A stretch of DNA of 64,000 nt from Spirochaetales bacterium (GCA_016936555.1 JAFGXR010000040.1:49856-113855), one strand, 5' to 3'; positions 7,979 through 17,930 are shown, counted from the stretch's first letter. Made by a program: numbers and translations. Notes: generated by a model from the letters alone, not told the origin.

Positions 7979-8680
7979 CTATTTTCTGGCAATAAGCAGA
8001 GTTTTGGAGTCAAGAATAAGAGAGAGATCCTCTTTAATCTCATTTCCATGATCTTTTACGAGGTTGAGATTCATAATCCCACCTACATTTTTCAGAACCA
8101 TAATAACAGAAAGGTTTTCTTCACAGCACTTCAGGTTTGAAGGAATAGCTCCCTCCTGAACGACTTCGCCTTCATAGGAATCTGTAAACCATACTTCCAG
8201 ATCCAGTTCCTTTGCGAAAGCTTTTACTTTGGCAATGACATCGCCATCGCTGTTTTTAGTAAAGTCATAACCGTCAACGACAATGGCGTCAGTTCCTTTC
8301 TGTCCGTTCTCAATCATTGCCTTGACGCTGTTGAGAACCTGATCCATAGTAACGCCATCCTGATTGAAGTTCATAATGACTCTGTTTTTCACCAGTTCAT
8401 CATGCACTTCCATAGCGTTTTCGAGATCTCTTTTCTGAGAGATTTCTTTGAATATATCTTCATACCAGTCGAGAATATGATCTGTTCTGGAAGAAAAGGA
8501 TACGTGTATTACGTGTTTGTCCCGCATCAGTTTGTCTGTCGCGATGTGGACCAGACAGGCTGTCTTTCCGATTCCCCTCTTGGAGGCGATAACAGCGATG
8601 TTTCCCTTTCCGAGACCGCCGTGTGTCGCCTTCTCGAGGATTCGCAGGGGACTGTTTTTAGTCAGCTCTTCTTTTACCAT
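7979..8680 (-). CDS. RecA/KaiC-like P-loop ATPase downstream of fusA
   Basis: This is a 233-residue soluble protein. Walker A is SKRGIGKTA near residues 33-41 and Walker B is DAIVVDGYDF near 145-154. The order of strands after Walker A (HVIHVSFSS) is that of RecA-superfamily ATPases such as DnaB, KaiC and RadA. The domain ends without a zinc finger or protease domain. I chose the ATG at 8678-8680, because AAGGAG lies seven bases upstream and the longer frame would run into fusA. The gene begins 25 bases after the fusA stop on the same strand, so the two are probably cotranscribed. The function is not known to me. A translation- or DNA-linked role would be guesswork. Confidence 0.75.
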   Translation of the reverse strand: MVKEELTKNSPLRILEKATHGGLGKGNIAVIASKRGIGKTACLVHIATDKLMRDKHVIHVSFSSRTDHILDWYEDIFKEISQKRDLENAMEVHDELVKNRVIMNFNQDGVTMDQVLNSVKAMIENGQKGTDAIVVDGYDFTKNSDGDVIAKVKAFAKELDLEVWFTDSYEGEVVQEGAIPSNLKCCEENLSVIMVLKNVGGIMNLNLVKDHGNEIKEDLSLILDSKTLLIARK

Positions 8681-8705
8681 TTCTGAACTCCTTGATCGTG
8701 AAAGC

Positions 8706-10790
8706 CTATTTGTTTTTGTTCTTTTCCTGGAAAGCTTTAACAAGCTCTTCGGAAATACCGGTCGGAACCTTGCTGTATTTTGCGAATTCCATGGTAAACT
8801 CAGCTTTACCCTGAGTGGAGGAACGCAGAACAGTGGAGTAACCGAACATCTCACTGAGAGGTACTTCCGCTTCCACGGTACACATGGCACCCTCTTCAGT
8901 AGATCCTATAATTATACCACGACGCTGGTTGATACTTCCAAAGATATTTCCCTGGAATTCAGAAGGACCTTCAACGGAAACTTTCATGATCGGTTCGAGA
9001 ATAACCGGTTTCGCTTTCATATAGGCTTCTCTGAACGCGGCTCTGGCAGCGGTCTGGAATGCCTGGTCGGAAGAGTCGACGGCGTGATACTGACCATCGT
9101 TGATAACCATTTTTACACCGACGATCGGATGACCGATCAGAGATCCCTTGTCCAGAGCGGACCGGAAACCTTTATCACAGGAGGGGATATATTCCGTGGG
9201 AATGACACCACCCTTGATTTCGCTGACAAACTCGTAATCTTTATCTTCGAGGGGTTCCATTCTACCGGCGACACGGGCGTACTGACCGGAACCACCAGTC
9301 TGCTTCTTGTGGGTGTAATTGAAATCAACAGATCCGGAAATAGCTTCCCTGTAGGCAACCTGAGGAGCACCGGTTGTTACTTCTGCCCCGTACTCCCTCT
9401 TCATTCTCTCGATGTAAACTTCGAGGTGAAGCTCACCCATTCCCTGGATGATTGTCTGGTTGGACTCATCATCGACATATGTTCTGAAGGTGGGGTCTTC
9501 TTTGGTGAATCTGTTGAGAGCTTTTGCCATCTTGTCCGAAGCTTTCTTGTCTTTGGGCTCGATGGACAGGGAGATAACCGGCTCGGGAACGTACATGGAA
9601 GTCATGGAGAGATTCATGCCGTTCTGTACGAAAGTATCTCCGGAAGCACATTCGATACCGAAGAGCGCAACGATGTCTCCCGATCCCGCTTCCGTAATAT
9701 CTTCCATGTTGTTGGAGTGCATTCTGACGAGTCTTCCGACTTTGAATTTCTTCTTGCTTCTGATGTTGTAGAGCTCGGAACCTTTTTTAACAGAACCCTG
9801 ATAGATTCTGATATAGGTTAGCTGACCGTACTGACCGTCTTCCAGCTTGAAAGCGAGAACAACGGGGGGCTTGCTGTCATCGGAAGAGAGAATAACTTCC
9901 GCCTCATCGTTATCGAGGTCGAGAGCTTTATTCTCGATATCCATCGGATTGGGCAGGTAGCTTTCAACAGCATCGAGAAGGGGCTGTACACCTTTGTTCT
10001 TGTAAGCCGATCCGAGGAACACAGGGCAGAGCTCCAGATCGAGAGTACCCTTTCTGACAGCTCTATGGATAACTTCTACGGGGATGTCCCCCTCTTCCAT
10101 CATCAGCTCCATCAGCTCTTCATCGAACATGGAAAGAGCGTCGAGCATGATCTCTCTTTTCTCCTGCGCTTCATCCTGGAGATTCGCGGGAATTTCCGCT
10201 TTTCTGACCGCGTAGTTCTCATCGCCGTCGAAGTAGAGAGCTTCCATGGTGATCAGGTCGACAACTCCTTCGTGGTTGTCTTCAAGACCTATGGGGATCT
10301 GCATCATAACGGAATTGAGATTCAGTTTTTCTCTGAGCTGATCGGCAACTCTGTAAGGGTTCGCACCGGTACGGTCACATTTGTTAACAAAAGCAACACG
10401 GGGAACATTGTAGCGCTTAAGCTGCCTGTCTACCGTGATGGACTGGGACTGCACACCGGCAACGGAACAGAGAACGAGGATAGCACCATCGAGTACGCGG
10501 AGAGCTCTTTCAACTTCAATCGTGAAGTCAACGTGTCCCGGAGTGTCGATGATGTTGATATCGATATTTTTCCACTGGACGTTTGTTGCAGCAGAAGCAA
10601 TCGTAATACCTCTTTCCTTCTCCAGCTCCATGGAGTCCATTGTCGCACCGACGCCGTCTTTACCTCTAACTTCATGAATTGCGTGAATTCTATTACAAAA
10701 AAACAAAATACGCTCTGTCAGGGTTGTTTTTCCTGAGTCGATGTGAGCGCTGATACCGATATTACGCATTTGAGCGATATCTTTAGCCAT
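8706..10790 (-). CDS. fusA: Elongation factor G, spdEFG1-type
   Basis: This 694-residue translational GTPase drives ribosomal translocation. Domains in order are the GTPase G domain (residues 1-280; P-loop AHIDSGKT, G2/G3 ERGITI and DTPGHVDF, G4 NKCD), domain II (about 305-390), then III, IV and V. Domain II starts near [25 protein letters not shown]. The N-terminal text [14 protein letters not shown] and the [18 protein letters not shown] segment are those of mitochondrial-like EFG1 / spdEFG1 proteins rather than classical EF-G (which has AHIDAGKTT). This form is the translocase in spirochaetes and planctomycetes, where a separate spdEFG2 serves recycling. It has its own promoter and a long hairpin-rich leader. 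Confidence 0.95.
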   Translation of the reverse strand: MAKDIAQMRNIGISAHIDSGKTTLTERILFFCNRIHAIHEVRGKDGVGATMDSMELEKERGITIASAATNVQWKNIDINIIDTPGHVDFTIEVERALRVLDGAILVLCSVAGVQSQSITVDRQLKRYNVPRVAFVNKCDRTGANPYRVADQLREKLNLNSVMMQIPIGLEDNHEGVVDLITMEALYFDGDENYAVRKAEIPANLQDEAQEKREIMLDALSMFDEELMELMMEEGDIPVEVIHRAVRKGTLDLELCPVFLGSAYKNKGVQPLLDAVESYLPNPMDIENKALDLDNDEAEVILSSDDSKPPVVLAFKLEDGQYGQLTYIRIYQGSVKKGSELYNIRSKKKFKVGRLVRMHSNNMEDITEAGSGDIVALFGIECASGDTFVQNGMNLSMTSMYVPEPVISLSIEPKDKKASDKMAKALNRFTKEDPTFRTYVDDESNQTIIQGMGELHLEVYIERMKREYGAEVTTGAPQVAYREAISGSVDFNYTHKKQTGGSGQYARVAGRMEPLEDKDYEFVSEIKGGVIPTEYIPSCDKGFRSALDKGSLIGHPIVGVKMVINDGQYHAVDSSDQAFQTAARAAFREAYMKAKPVILEPIMKVSVEGPSEFQGNIFGSINQRRGIIIGSTEEGAMCTVEAEVPLSEMFGYSTVLRSSTQGKAEFTMEFAKYSKVPTGISEELVKAFQEKNKNK

Positions 10791-10820
10791 ATTATTCGTA
10801 ACCTCTTACAAAAATTAATG

Positions 10821-10899
10821 AATAATCTGTGAGGATTATTAACTCCTGAGGACCGGAACCACCGGTCCGGACATTACTGTGAGCCGGAAAACGGTTCAC
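10821..10899 (-). promoter_or_regulatory. Structured 5' leader of fusA with three hairpins
   Basis: The predicted fusA transcript has an untranslated leader of about 120 bases with three successive inverted repeats. The first is GTGAACCG/CGGCTCAC at 10879-10899 (one mismatch on the mRNA). The second is GGACCGG/CCGGTCC at 10850-10868 (perfect 7-bp stem, 5-base loop). The third is AATAATC/GATTATT at 10821-10840. None is followed by a T run, so they do not look like terminators. They could stabilise the mRNA or bind a regulator. Confidence 0.5.
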
Positions 10900-10919
10900 C
10901 TTTGTAATTTCAGCTTGCC

Positions 10920-10948
10920 AGTATATCGAAAGCCTTTTTATTCATCAA
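10920..10948 (-). promoter_or_regulatory. Sigma70-type promoter of fusA
   Basis: On the minus strand TTGATG (10943-10948) and TATACT (10920-10925) are separated by exactly 17 bases. The -10 element matches the consensus in 5 of 6 positions and the -35 element in 4 of 6. It lies about 130 bases upstream of the fusA ATG, which implies the long leader described separately. Confidence 0.6.
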
Positions 10949-11020
10949 TACCTTCAGAAGGCTAGTTTATAAAATAAGTCCTTGCCATTAAGTGAAATAG
11001 ACCACATAATGAAAATTCCG

Positions 11021-11416
11021 TTAGAAATCTTTCCTGAGCCTGAAAGTAGCGGTAAAACGCTCATCAGAGGGATTTTTCCCTTCCAGTACCAGAGTTTTGT
11101 GATCCAGAACCAAACGGATCCTGAAAACCTGGTTCGTCCAGCCGCCTTTCCGGCCCCCCTTATCATTCAGCAATTCGAAAAAGCCGGAATACTCATCTTC
11201 CATTTCATCGTAGTAGGCGAAGCCGACCCATCCGTTATTGGAGTCCAGCTGGATGATATGAGGAGTCACATCCACTATGGACATGACCACATCGGGTACA
11301 TCCCCGGCTGTCGAAGATGTCTGAAACCAGTCGCCCGGTTCGATCATTTCCGCAGAAAGCGAAAGCGCGGGCAGAAATATCAGCGCCATCATTAATATGT
11401 ATATACCCTTGTTCAT
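11021..11416 (-). CDS. Small secreted protein of unknown function
   Basis: This 131-residue protein has a clear N-terminal signal peptide (MNKGIYILMMALIFLPALSLSA, about 22 residues). The mature part is rich in aromatic and acidic residues, with strand-like segments such as VVMSIVDVTPHIIQLDS and FRIRLVLDHKTLVLEGK. It could be a small periplasmic beta-barrel or calycin-like fold, but I recognise no family. I chose the ATG at 11414-11416, because GGAGG lies five bases upstream; a slightly longer start four codons earlier lacks a site. It stands alone upstream of fusA on the same strand and is divergent from thrH. Confidence 0.65.
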   Translation of the reverse strand: MNKGIYILMMALIFLPALSLSAEMIEPGDWFQTSSTAGDVPDVVMSIVDVTPHIIQLDSNNGWVGFAYYDEMEDEYSGFFELLNDKGGRKGGWTNQVFRIRLVLDHKTLVLEGKNPSDERFTATFRLRKDF

Positions 11417-11519
11417 AGGAACCTCCATCTATTAATTATAGAGAAAAACATCACTTTTAAAATAGTAATTGAAGAATCGGATAATTAAGGATACAAATGA
11501 CAAAACGCAGGAGTTATCG

Positions 11520-12122
11520 ATGAATTTAGTATGTCTTGATCTTGAAGGTGTTCTTGTTCCTGAAATATGGATTAATTTTGCCGAGAAGACCGGTCTGGAT
11601 GAATTGAAAAAAACGACACGGGATGAACCGGACTACAATGTGCTGATGCAAGGGAGAATTGATATTCTCTCCCGGGAGGGCTTCACATTAAAGGATATCC
11701 AGGATGTGATCGAAACAATGGATCCCCTTGAGGGAGCCCTGGAATTTCTCGACGAGATCCGGTCTTTTACCCAGATCATCATCCTTTCCGATACTTTCGA
11801 GGAATTTGCGGCGCCCCTGATGAAAAAGCTCAAATACCCGACGCTCTTCTGCAATTCTCTGGTTATCGACGGCAAGGGGATGATCCGCGACTTTAAACTG
11901 AGAAAGGAAAACGGAAAGAAATTTTCCGTGGAAGGTTTCAGACACGCGGGCTGCCGTGTTTTTGCCGCTGGTGATTCCTATAACGACCTGGCTATGATTC
12001 AGAGCGCCGACGGCGGAGCCCTTTTCAGAGCGCCGGACCGGATAACCGATGATTTTCCTCACCTGAAAAACCACGGAACCTATGAAGGGCTTATGTCCTC
12101 CATCCGGGAATTTCATAAATGA
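11520..12122 (+). CDS. thrH: ThrH-type phosphoserine phosphatase / homoserine phosphotransferase
   Basis: This is a 200-residue HAD-superfamily enzyme. The N-terminus MNLVCLDLEGVLVPEIW is diagnostic of ThrH; its DLEG replaces the usual DxDxT of HAD motif I, with the first Asp as nucleophile. Motif II is ILSDTF, and motif IV is GDSYNDLAM near residue 150. ThrH hydrolyses phosphoserine and can pass the phosphate to homoserine, so it links serine and threonine synthesis. I placed the start at the ATG at 11520 with AGGAG six bases upstream, because the family begins here and a longer frame adds an unrelated 17-residue tail. It ends 14 bases before a convergent kinase gene. Confidence 0.9.
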   Translation: MNLVCLDLEGVLVPEIWINFAEKTGLDELKKTTRDEPDYNVLMQGRIDILSREGFTLKDIQDVIETMDPLEGALEFLDEIRSFTQIIILSDTFEEFAAPLMKKLKYPTLFCNSLVIDGKGMIRDFKLRKENGKKFSVEGFRHAGCRVFAAGDSYNDLAMIQSADGGALFRAPDRITDDFPHLKNHGTYEGLMSSIREFHK

Positions 12123-12136
12123 CACAGCGGGACTGA

Positions 12137-14512
12137 TCAGGAGAGGAGAGATTTAACCGCGGCTTTCAGCTCTGACAGTCCCTGCCTGAATTTTCCGAAT
12201 CCGTCTCGCATCTGTTCTATGTCATTATCGCGCCCGCCGAATTCAAGCAGCTCTCCATAATCCCCGAGTTTCTTCATTGACAGGTTCCGGCAGCTTCCTT
12301 TTATGGAGTGGCCTATTCCCCGTACTCTCTCCGAATCGCTTACAAAATCCAGATTTGAAAGTTCATCGAGCTGGCTTTCCATTTTGGCGATCTGAGTCTC
12401 AAGCAAGTCTAAAACAATATCGCGGTCTCCCATAAAAGTATTGACCGCATCGTCAAAATCAAAAACCTCAGACGGCACTGCTCCCGATTCCTCTGCCGGA
12501 ATATTTTCAGCCTTCTGGAGAGACCGGGGAAGCCATTTCTCCAGAACCGGTATAAGGTCGTTCTTTTTAAATGGCTTCGTGAGAAAATCGGTCATACCCG
12601 ATTCCATGCATTTCTCATACTCTCCCGTCGTAGCGCTGGCCGTAACGGCTACAATAGGGACCGGAACCTCCAGATCGCGGATCTTTTTCGTCGCCTCATA
12701 GCCGTTCATGACCGGCATCTGGCAATCCATAAAAATTAGATCGTAATTATTTTTTTCCACAGCCTGAACCGCCTCAAGGCCGTTCGAGGCCGTATCGGAC
12801 TGAAAGCCGATTTTCTGGAGAATGGTTTTAAAGAGCTGCTGGTTTACGGGATGATCTTCAACTATGAGAATTCTGACATGATCGGAAGCAGAGACCAGAG
12901 CTTCTTTTCTGCTGTCCAGCAGAGAGGGGCCGGCCTCTTCGACCTCTTCCAGCTCGCCGATTTCATCGACGGAACTGTCTTCGTAATCCTCCTCGTTGAG
13001 GACTTTATTGATTTTGTTGAACAGATCGTCCTTTTTCATGGGCTTTTGAATATACTCGTCGAACCAGCCGAGCAGCTTCATTTTGGCTTCAACGGAACCT
13101 CCCCCTTTCTGGGTCATCAGAATCAGACCCGTATCGAGGAAATTCTGGCTGGCATTAATCTCGCTGGCAAGCTGCCATCCGTCCATTCCATGCATGGTCT
13201 GATCGATGATACAGAGAGAATAAGGTTCGCCCTGCTTCCGTTTTTTTTCAAGCATATCCAGAGCCTGAGGGCCGTTATCGCCTTCATCGACAGTACATCC
13301 CCAGCCGGTCAGGTATGTCTTCGTAAGGGTTCTGACCTTTTTGTTGTCATCGATAAGCAGAACCACCACCCCTTTAAAGTGATCGGAAGAGACATGGTTG
13401 TAGGGCTGGATATTTTTCCGCCCCTTTTTCATGGCAATAGAGAAGTAAAAGGTCGACCCCCGGCCTAGCCGGCTGCGGACCTTGAGGTTCCCGCCCATAA
13501 GGGATACGAGATTTCTGGAGATGGCCAGCCCCAGTCCCGTACCGCCGAATTTTCTGGTGGTGGAGCGGTCCGCCTGCTGAAACGCCTGAAACAGTTTTTT
13601 CTGGTTTTCTTCGGAGATGCCTATACCCGTATCGACTACGGCAAAACGGAGACGGACCGAGGCGTTGTCCTCTCTTTCCTTATGAATCGCGACAACGATT
13701 TCCCCCTTTGAGGTGAATTTTACCGCATTGTTAAAGAGGTTGAGAATGACCTGCCTGAGCCGGACCGGATCCCCAAAGACAAATTCGGGAACACCCTGCT
13801 CTACGAAAAGGCCGACCTCAACGCCTCTTTTATTGGCCTCGAGCGTGACCAGGTCGACGGCTTTTTCCACAAGCTCGATCAGATTGATTTCCGTTGTCTC
13901 CAGACTGAGCTTTCCCGCTTCGATTTTGGAAAAATCGAGAATGTCATTTATAAGGGAGAGCAGAACATCAGCGGAAAACCGGATCTGATTCCCGTAGTCG
14001 AGCTGCTCCGCATCGAGATGCGTTTCGTGGAGCAATTCCGACATACCGATGATCGTGTGAATCGGCGTCCGTATTTCATGGCTCATATTAGCCAGGAATT
14101 CAGACTTCACCTTGGTCGCGTTCTCCGCGGCGACTCTGGACTGAATCAGTTTTTTTTCATTGATCTTCCTGTCGGTCACATCATCGGCAATGATAAAAAT
14201 CAGATCATCGCTCTCTTCGTGAATCAGCGCCAGTTCAAGCTTCCACCACCGGTCCTTTTCCTCTCCGTCGCGAAAGCGGGTCGTCAGCTTCGTCGTACTG
14301 AAACCGGTCATAATGAAATTGGAGATGGCGAAACTCCAGTCATCGACATCTTCCGATGGCATGAAATCGGTAAAATAACCGGCTTCCATATTTTCATCTG
14401 TATAGCCTACCATCTCTTTGAAGCTGCTGTTGTATTTGAGAACTTTTCCCTCTTTGTCCAGCAGGACCATTCCCATCGGGGAAAGATCGAACAACCGGCT
14501 GAATATATCCAT
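12137..14512 (-). CDS. Hybrid sensor histidine kinase (PAS-HisKA-HATPase-REC-REC-HPt)
   Basis: This is a 791-residue soluble hybrid kinase with no transmembrane helix. A PAS domain (about 1-115) is followed by HisKA with phospho-acceptor His145 in MSHEIRTP, and the ATPase domain to about 365 (N box [11 protein letters not shown] boxes DTGIGIS and GGTGLGLA). Two receiver domains follow: the first has Asp437 in [10 protein letters not shown] and the second has Asp596 in [13 protein letters not shown]. The protein ends in an HPt domain with His735 in [11 protein letters not shown]. The parts allow a complete internal phosphorelay. It is the last gene of a three-gene minus-strand operon, 12 bases after the response regulator, and probably signals from the cytoplasm. 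Confidence 0.95.
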   Translation of the reverse strand: MDIFSRLFDLSPMGMVLLDKEGKVLKYNSSFKEMVGYTDENMEAGYFTDFMPSEDVDDWSFAISNFIMTGFSTTKLTTRFRDGEEKDRWWKLELALIHEESDDLIFIIADDVTDRKINEKKLIQSRVAAENATKVKSEFLANMSHEIRTPIHTIIGMSELLHETHLDAEQLDYGNQIRFSADVLLSLINDILDFSKIEAGKLSLETTEINLIELVEKAVDLVTLEANKRGVEVGLFVEQGVPEFVFGDPVRLRQVILNLFNNAVKFTSKGEIVVAIHKEREDNASVRLRFAVVDTGIGISEENQKKLFQAFQQADRSTTRKFGGTGLGLAISRNLVSLMGGNLKVRSRLGRGSTFYFSIAMKKGRKNIQPYNHVSSDHFKGVVVLLIDDNKKVRTLTKTYLTGWGCTVDEGDNGPQALDMLEKKRKQGEPYSLCIIDQTMHGMDGWQLASEINASQNFLDTGLILMTQKGGGSVEAKMKLLGWFDEYIQKPMKKDDLFNKINKVLNEEDYEDSSVDEIGELEEVEEAGPSLLDSRKEALVSASDHVRILIVEDHPVNQQLFKTILQKIGFQSDTASNGLEAVQAVEKNNYDLIFMDCQMPVMNGYEATKKIRDLEVPVPIVAVTASATTGEYEKCMESGMTDFLTKPFKKNDLIPVLEKWLPRSLQKAENIPAEESGAVPSEVFDFDDAVNTFMGDRDIVLDLLETQIAKMESQLDELSNLDFVSDSERVRGIGHSIKGSCRNLSMKKLGDYGELLEFGGRDNDIEQMRDGFGKFRQGLSELKAAVKSLLS

Positions 14513-14524
14513 GGAGCCCCCCGC

Positions 14525-15778
14525 CTAAAACATAGCTGTCAGAATCTCTTTCGTTTTGGCGATAAGCCCCTCGGGCTTCAGAGGTTTGATCATATAGCTT
14601 TTTATTCCGAAATCCAGAGCTTTCATAACACTCTCCTTTCTGGACAGGGCGGAAAGCACGATGACAGGGACTTCGACTTCATTCTCTTTCAAATACTTCA
14701 GCACGGCAAATCCGTTGACATCGGGCATCATCAGATCGAGAAAAATCAGGTCATACTCATCGGCGCGGAAATCTTTAAGAAAATCCCGGCCGTCACCGAA
14801 CGTCGTCACCGGCCAGTCATAGCCGTCAAAGGTTTTCCGGATAAGCGCCTGAACGATGATGTCGTCATCCACAGCAGCGATCCTGTACTTCTTTCCGCTG
14901 CCGGAAAAATCACTGCCCAGACGGGATTCATCCTGAAAATTGAGATGAACCGTAGAGATCGCTTCATCGTCTACAGCCGAAGAGAGTAGAGACTGATGGA
15001 CATTGCTCTTTTCGGCTGTCATCTCCTCGAGACCCCGTTTGCCGAGTAGACCGTCAATTGCTTTTTCCAGCGATTTTACAACTTCTATATCGCGGAAGTA
15101 GAGATTCCCCGCCAGGACCTCCCGGATTTTTTCCGATACCGTGAGGATTTTAATATTGTCATGAGAGACGACCGTTTCCGAGATGTTCTGAAGCAGCGTT
15201 TCCAGCTTGCTCCGGTCCTCATCGCGGTAGGTGATATCGGTCATCAGAATCAGGATCCGCGGTGATATGATTTTATGCAGCTTTAGCAATTCCGCAATCT
15301 TGTATTTCAAAAGGCTGATCTTTTCACGATTGAACCCCTTGGCTATTTCGATGAACAGGATTTTGTCGTTCAAATGGGCGTCGAGGGAACAGGGCGTATC
15401 GTCAACGGCGATTTTCACATTGAGAGTTTCCGAAACGGTCTGCAGAAGAAGGTCTATCTTGATCGGCTTGGCGAGGAATTTCCTTACGTTATAGTTGGCA
15501 ACGCTGACGATTTTTTCCCGGTTTATGTCGTTACAGGCTATGATAACGGGAATCCCCTTGGTATTGGGGTTCATTTTTTTCGCTTTGAGAAGCTCCAGAG
15601 CGCCCTTTCGGGAGAGGTAATATTCCATAATAATAAGGTCGGGGAGCTGGTTTCTCATTTTGGTCAATCCGTCGAGACCGTTTATCCCTTCAAGAACCTC
15701 GAATCCGTACTCCTCGAGCTGAGTTTTCATAAATGTTCTGAAAAGCGATGAATCATCAATAACCAGTATCTTTTTCAT
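14525..15778 (-). CDS. Response regulator with two receiver domains, first one Asp-to-Glu
   Basis: This 417-residue protein has no output domain of a DNA-binding or enzymatic type. The N-terminal receiver (1-120) keeps the acidic pair VIDDSS and the Lys in LAKPIK. At the phosphorylation site it reads LIIMEYYL, so Glu52 stands where Asp is expected. The middle part (about 130-240) has alternating strands and helices that loosely resemble a STAS domain. The C-terminal receiver (about 295-417) is canonical, with VDDD, Asp in LIFLDLMMPDVNG and Lys in MIKPLKPEG. It is followed 12 bases later by the hybrid kinase and is likely its partner. The Glu may mimic a permanently phosphorylated state. Confidence 0.88.
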   Translation of the reverse strand: MKKILVIDDSSLFRTFMKTQLEEYGFEVLEGINGLDGLTKMRNQLPDLIIMEYYLSRKGALELLKAKKMNPNTKGIPVIIACNDINREKIVSVANYNVRKFLAKPIKIDLLLQTVSETLNVKIAVDDTPCSLDAHLNDKILFIEIAKGFNREKISLLKYKIAELLKLHKIISPRILILMTDITYRDEDRSKLETLLQNISETVVSHDNIKILTVSEKIREVLAGNLYFRDIEVVKSLEKAIDGLLGKRGLEEMTAEKSNVHQSLLSSAVDDEAISTVHLNFQDESRLGSDFSGSGKKYRIAAVDDDIIVQALIRKTFDGYDWPVTTFGDGRDFLKDFRADEYDLIFLDLMMPDVNGFAVLKYLKENEVEVPVIVLSALSRKESVMKALDFGIKSYMIKPLKPEGLIAKTKEILTAMF

Positions 15779-15787
15779 TTTTTCTCT

Positions 15788-16744
15788 CTAGTAATCTATA
15801 TAAATTTGCCATTTGGCAGAGACAAGAACCTGCAAGGCTTCGGTAAAGGTTTTGTTTCTCGTTCGCATGAAAACATTATCCTCAACCAGACTTCCATTTT
15901 CCTCGAAACCCATAATCGGGTACTTCATTATCCCCTGAATTTCATCAATTGAAAAACCGTTCTCCAGAAGATTTACCGTAAAAGAGATGTTTTCCAGAGG
16001 CAGATGCTTCCCTTCCGGCGTGTAGAGATAACCCATCCCGTCGAGGATCTGCTCGAAGGGGCTTTTTGAATAGTGAAAATAGCGGCTCGGCGGTTTGTTT
16101 CCGTCCATGATACCCCTTTTGACAAGGGCTTCCTCCATATTGACTATCATGCCGTGGAAATCCTGACGGTTCAGCGTTGACCGCAAGACCATAACGGCAA
16201 TATCGGTAGAGTAGTTATTTTTATGAAGAAGAGCCGGAATGTCGTAATTGATGATATAAAGATCCCTGTACTTTTTTACGCTCTGACCATTCAGAAAAAG
16301 TATGTCTTCATGGGGAACCCAGATGGAAAAGAGTTCCTCCTCGGAAAGAGACAATCTGTCCAGAGCATCAAAGGCTCCGACGACTTCGCAGCGGTCAAAG
16401 GCTTTACCGTAATGCAGTTCAAATTGTTTTTTCATTGCGGGAGTGAAACACTGCCTGCCGCCGGCGGCAAATTTATAATTGATGGAGTAGTGCTCTTCAA
16501 TAACGTGATTGTCCATAATGAAATCACCGGGAAGATTGGCCAGGTAGACCATTTCCGCGTTATCCCTGTACTGCTTATCCCCCCGGAGAACAGCCATAAG
16601 GGTGCTCTCGACAAGGACCCCGTTTGACTCGGGCCTCAAATAGAGAAAGATATCGTCTACACGTCCTGATGAATCCGGCCCCCCGTAAGGGACAATAACC
16701 GTCGGCTGCCGCATATAAATATTATAGGAAAAATTATGAGACAT
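15788..16744 (-). CDS. Conserved-looking hypothetical protein in kinase/regulator operon
   Basis: This is a 318-residue soluble protein that I do not recognise. It has no signal peptide and no transmembrane segment. The text alternates strand-like stretches (PTVIVPYGGPDSSGRVDDIF, VLVESTLMAVLRG, DIAVMVLRSTL) with helices. Near the C-terminus it contains a PEGKHLPLENISFTVNLLENGFSIDEIQGIMKY segment. It is the first gene of the operon with the two-receiver regulator and the hybrid kinase, only nine bases upstream of the regulator, so it may feed or receive that signal. Its ATG at 16742-16744 has an AAGAG-like site upstream. Confidence 0.75.
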   Translation of the reverse strand: MSHNFSYNIYMRQPTVIVPYGGPDSSGRVDDIFLYLRPESNGVLVESTLMAVLRGDKQYRDNAEMVYLANLPGDFIMDNHVIEEHYSINYKFAAGGRQCFTPAMKKQFELHYGKAFDRCEVVGAFDALDRLSLSEEELFSIWVPHEDILFLNGQSVKKYRDLYIINYDIPALLHKNNYSTDIAVMVLRSTLNRQDFHGMIVNMEEALVKRGIMDGNKPPSRYFHYSKSPFEQILDGMGYLYTPEGKHLPLENISFTVNLLENGFSIDEIQGIMKYPIMGFEENGSLVEDNVFMRTRNKTFTEALQVLVSAKWQIYIDY

Positions 16745-16779
16745 TGCATTACTCTTTTTTCCGGTCCATAATCAGTCTG

Positions 16780-17865
16780 ATGGATAATTACCTCGAATTC
16801 ACAGGTCCGGTCAAACTCATAATTGTCGAAAAAGCTCTTGTGGAAAACCGGAACGGGAAATTCCGGGAGCTTGAGAAAGCTGGCATAACCCGCCTGATTT
16901 TCGATAGCCAGAGCAGACCCGTTTCAGAGTTGAGAGAAAACTCCTCCCTTGAATATCAATACGACGATGAGGGAAACCTTATGGCTGTCCGGGAACGAGA
17001 TAAAAAAGGGGCTCTTGTCGAAGAGTACAGAATGACCTACCGGGAGAACCGGCTTCTGATAAAGAATAAACTCTCTCCCGACAGCACCGTTCGGGAAAGC
17101 AGAACCTATCGTTATGATGAAGAGAACCGCCTGATCTCGGAAAGCCAAGGATCCCGCCATATCCGCTATGAGTATAAAGATGATTATATACACCGGGAAT
17201 ACCGCTACTACGGAAAAGAGCCGGAACTGGCTCTGGTCTACAGACATAACGAGTCGGGAAAACCCCTCCAAATTGAAACATTCAGCAAAGAGGGAGCCTC
17301 TCTCCGCCTCGAACAATTCGTCTGGAAGGACAATCTTCTCTCAGAATGGATCATACGGGGAAAAGACGGCCGGACATTCAAAAACGACCGGTACGAGTAC
17401 AGCTGCTTTCACGAGGGAAACTGGCTCAAAAGAATCCGCTACAACCGGATCGAACCGAACCGGGAGAATCCTGTCGAAGTGATATATCGCTCCATCGCCT
17501 ATTCCGACTCATGCCCCGATGTAAAACCTGTTCATGAAGAGGAAAAAGTCATTCAGCATCAGAGTCCGGGGGCTTTGACATTCAAAGACGGGAGTCTCTA
17601 TCGAGGAGAAATCCGGGACGGCAAAATGGAGGGGAAAGGATTTATCCAGTGGCCTGACGGAAGCTCTTATAAAGGGGAGTTCCGCAACAACAGAATGAAC
17701 GGCCGGGGCATACTGACCTGGCCGAACGGGGATATCTACAGCGGAATGTTCAAAGAGGGGAAAATGGAGGGAGTCGGCCGCCTCCGGTGGGCCGGAGGAA
17801 AGCGCTTTTACGGATTGTTTGAAGAGAACAGACGAACCAGACAGGGCATTATCGAGGAGGATTGA
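16780..17865 (+). CDS. YD-like and MORN-repeat protein
   Basis: This is a protein of about 361 residues with two kinds of repeats. The first 250 residues hold short beta-hairpin units resembling RHS/YD repeats (YDDEGNLMAVRERDKKG, YDEENRLISESQG). The C-terminal 90 residues hold four MORN-type repeats of the form YxGxxxxGxxxGxG, beginning LYRGEIRDGKMEGKGFIQW. MORN units commonly bind membranes or act as scaffolds. There is no signal peptide, so a cytoplasmic location is predicted. I chose the ATG at 16780. The frame is open back to a TTG at 16744, which lies in the start codon of the divergent gene. No strong ribosome-binding site supports either start. Confidence 0.75.
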   Translation: MDNYLEFTGPVKLIIVEKALVENRNGKFRELEKAGITRLIFDSQSRPVSELRENSSLEYQYDDEGNLMAVRERDKKGALVEEYRMTYRENRLLIKNKLSPDSTVRESRTYRYDEENRLISESQGSRHIRYEYKDDYIHREYRYYGKEPELALVYRHNESGKPLQIETFSKEGASLRLEQFVWKDNLLSEWIIRGKDGRTFKNDRYEYSCFHEGNWLKRIRYNRIEPNRENPVEVIYRSIAYSDSCPDVKPVHEEEKVIQHQSPGALTFKDGSLYRGEIRDGKMEGKGFIQWPDGSSYKGEFRNNRMNGRGILTWPNGDIYSGMFKEGKMEGVGRLRWAGGKRFYGLFEENRRTRQGIIEED

Positions 17866-17896
17866 AAGGCTTTCAGAAACCCTGTAAAAATCATGC

Positions 17897-17930
17897 AGGA
17901 CAGGTGCAAATCTGCATGTCCTTTCTCGAT
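17897..17930 (+). terminator. Possible terminator after the MORN-repeat gene
   Basis: AGGACA at 17897-17902 pairs with TGTCCT at 17917-17922, and inside it TGCA can pair with TGCA. A short T-rich tail follows. The stem is interrupted by a two-base bulge, so termination may be weak. The remaining space to 18110 holds only the promoter of the chemoreceptor gene. Confidence 0.4.

Noticed and set aside
8517..9821. Long open frame on the plus strand antisense to fusA
   Set aside because: It is explained by the codon bias of fusA on the other strand; it lacks a ribosome-binding site and any family resemblance.
14018..14989. Plus-strand open frame opposite the hybrid kinase and regulator
   Set aside because: It spans two minus-strand genes with clear domains and has no features of its own.
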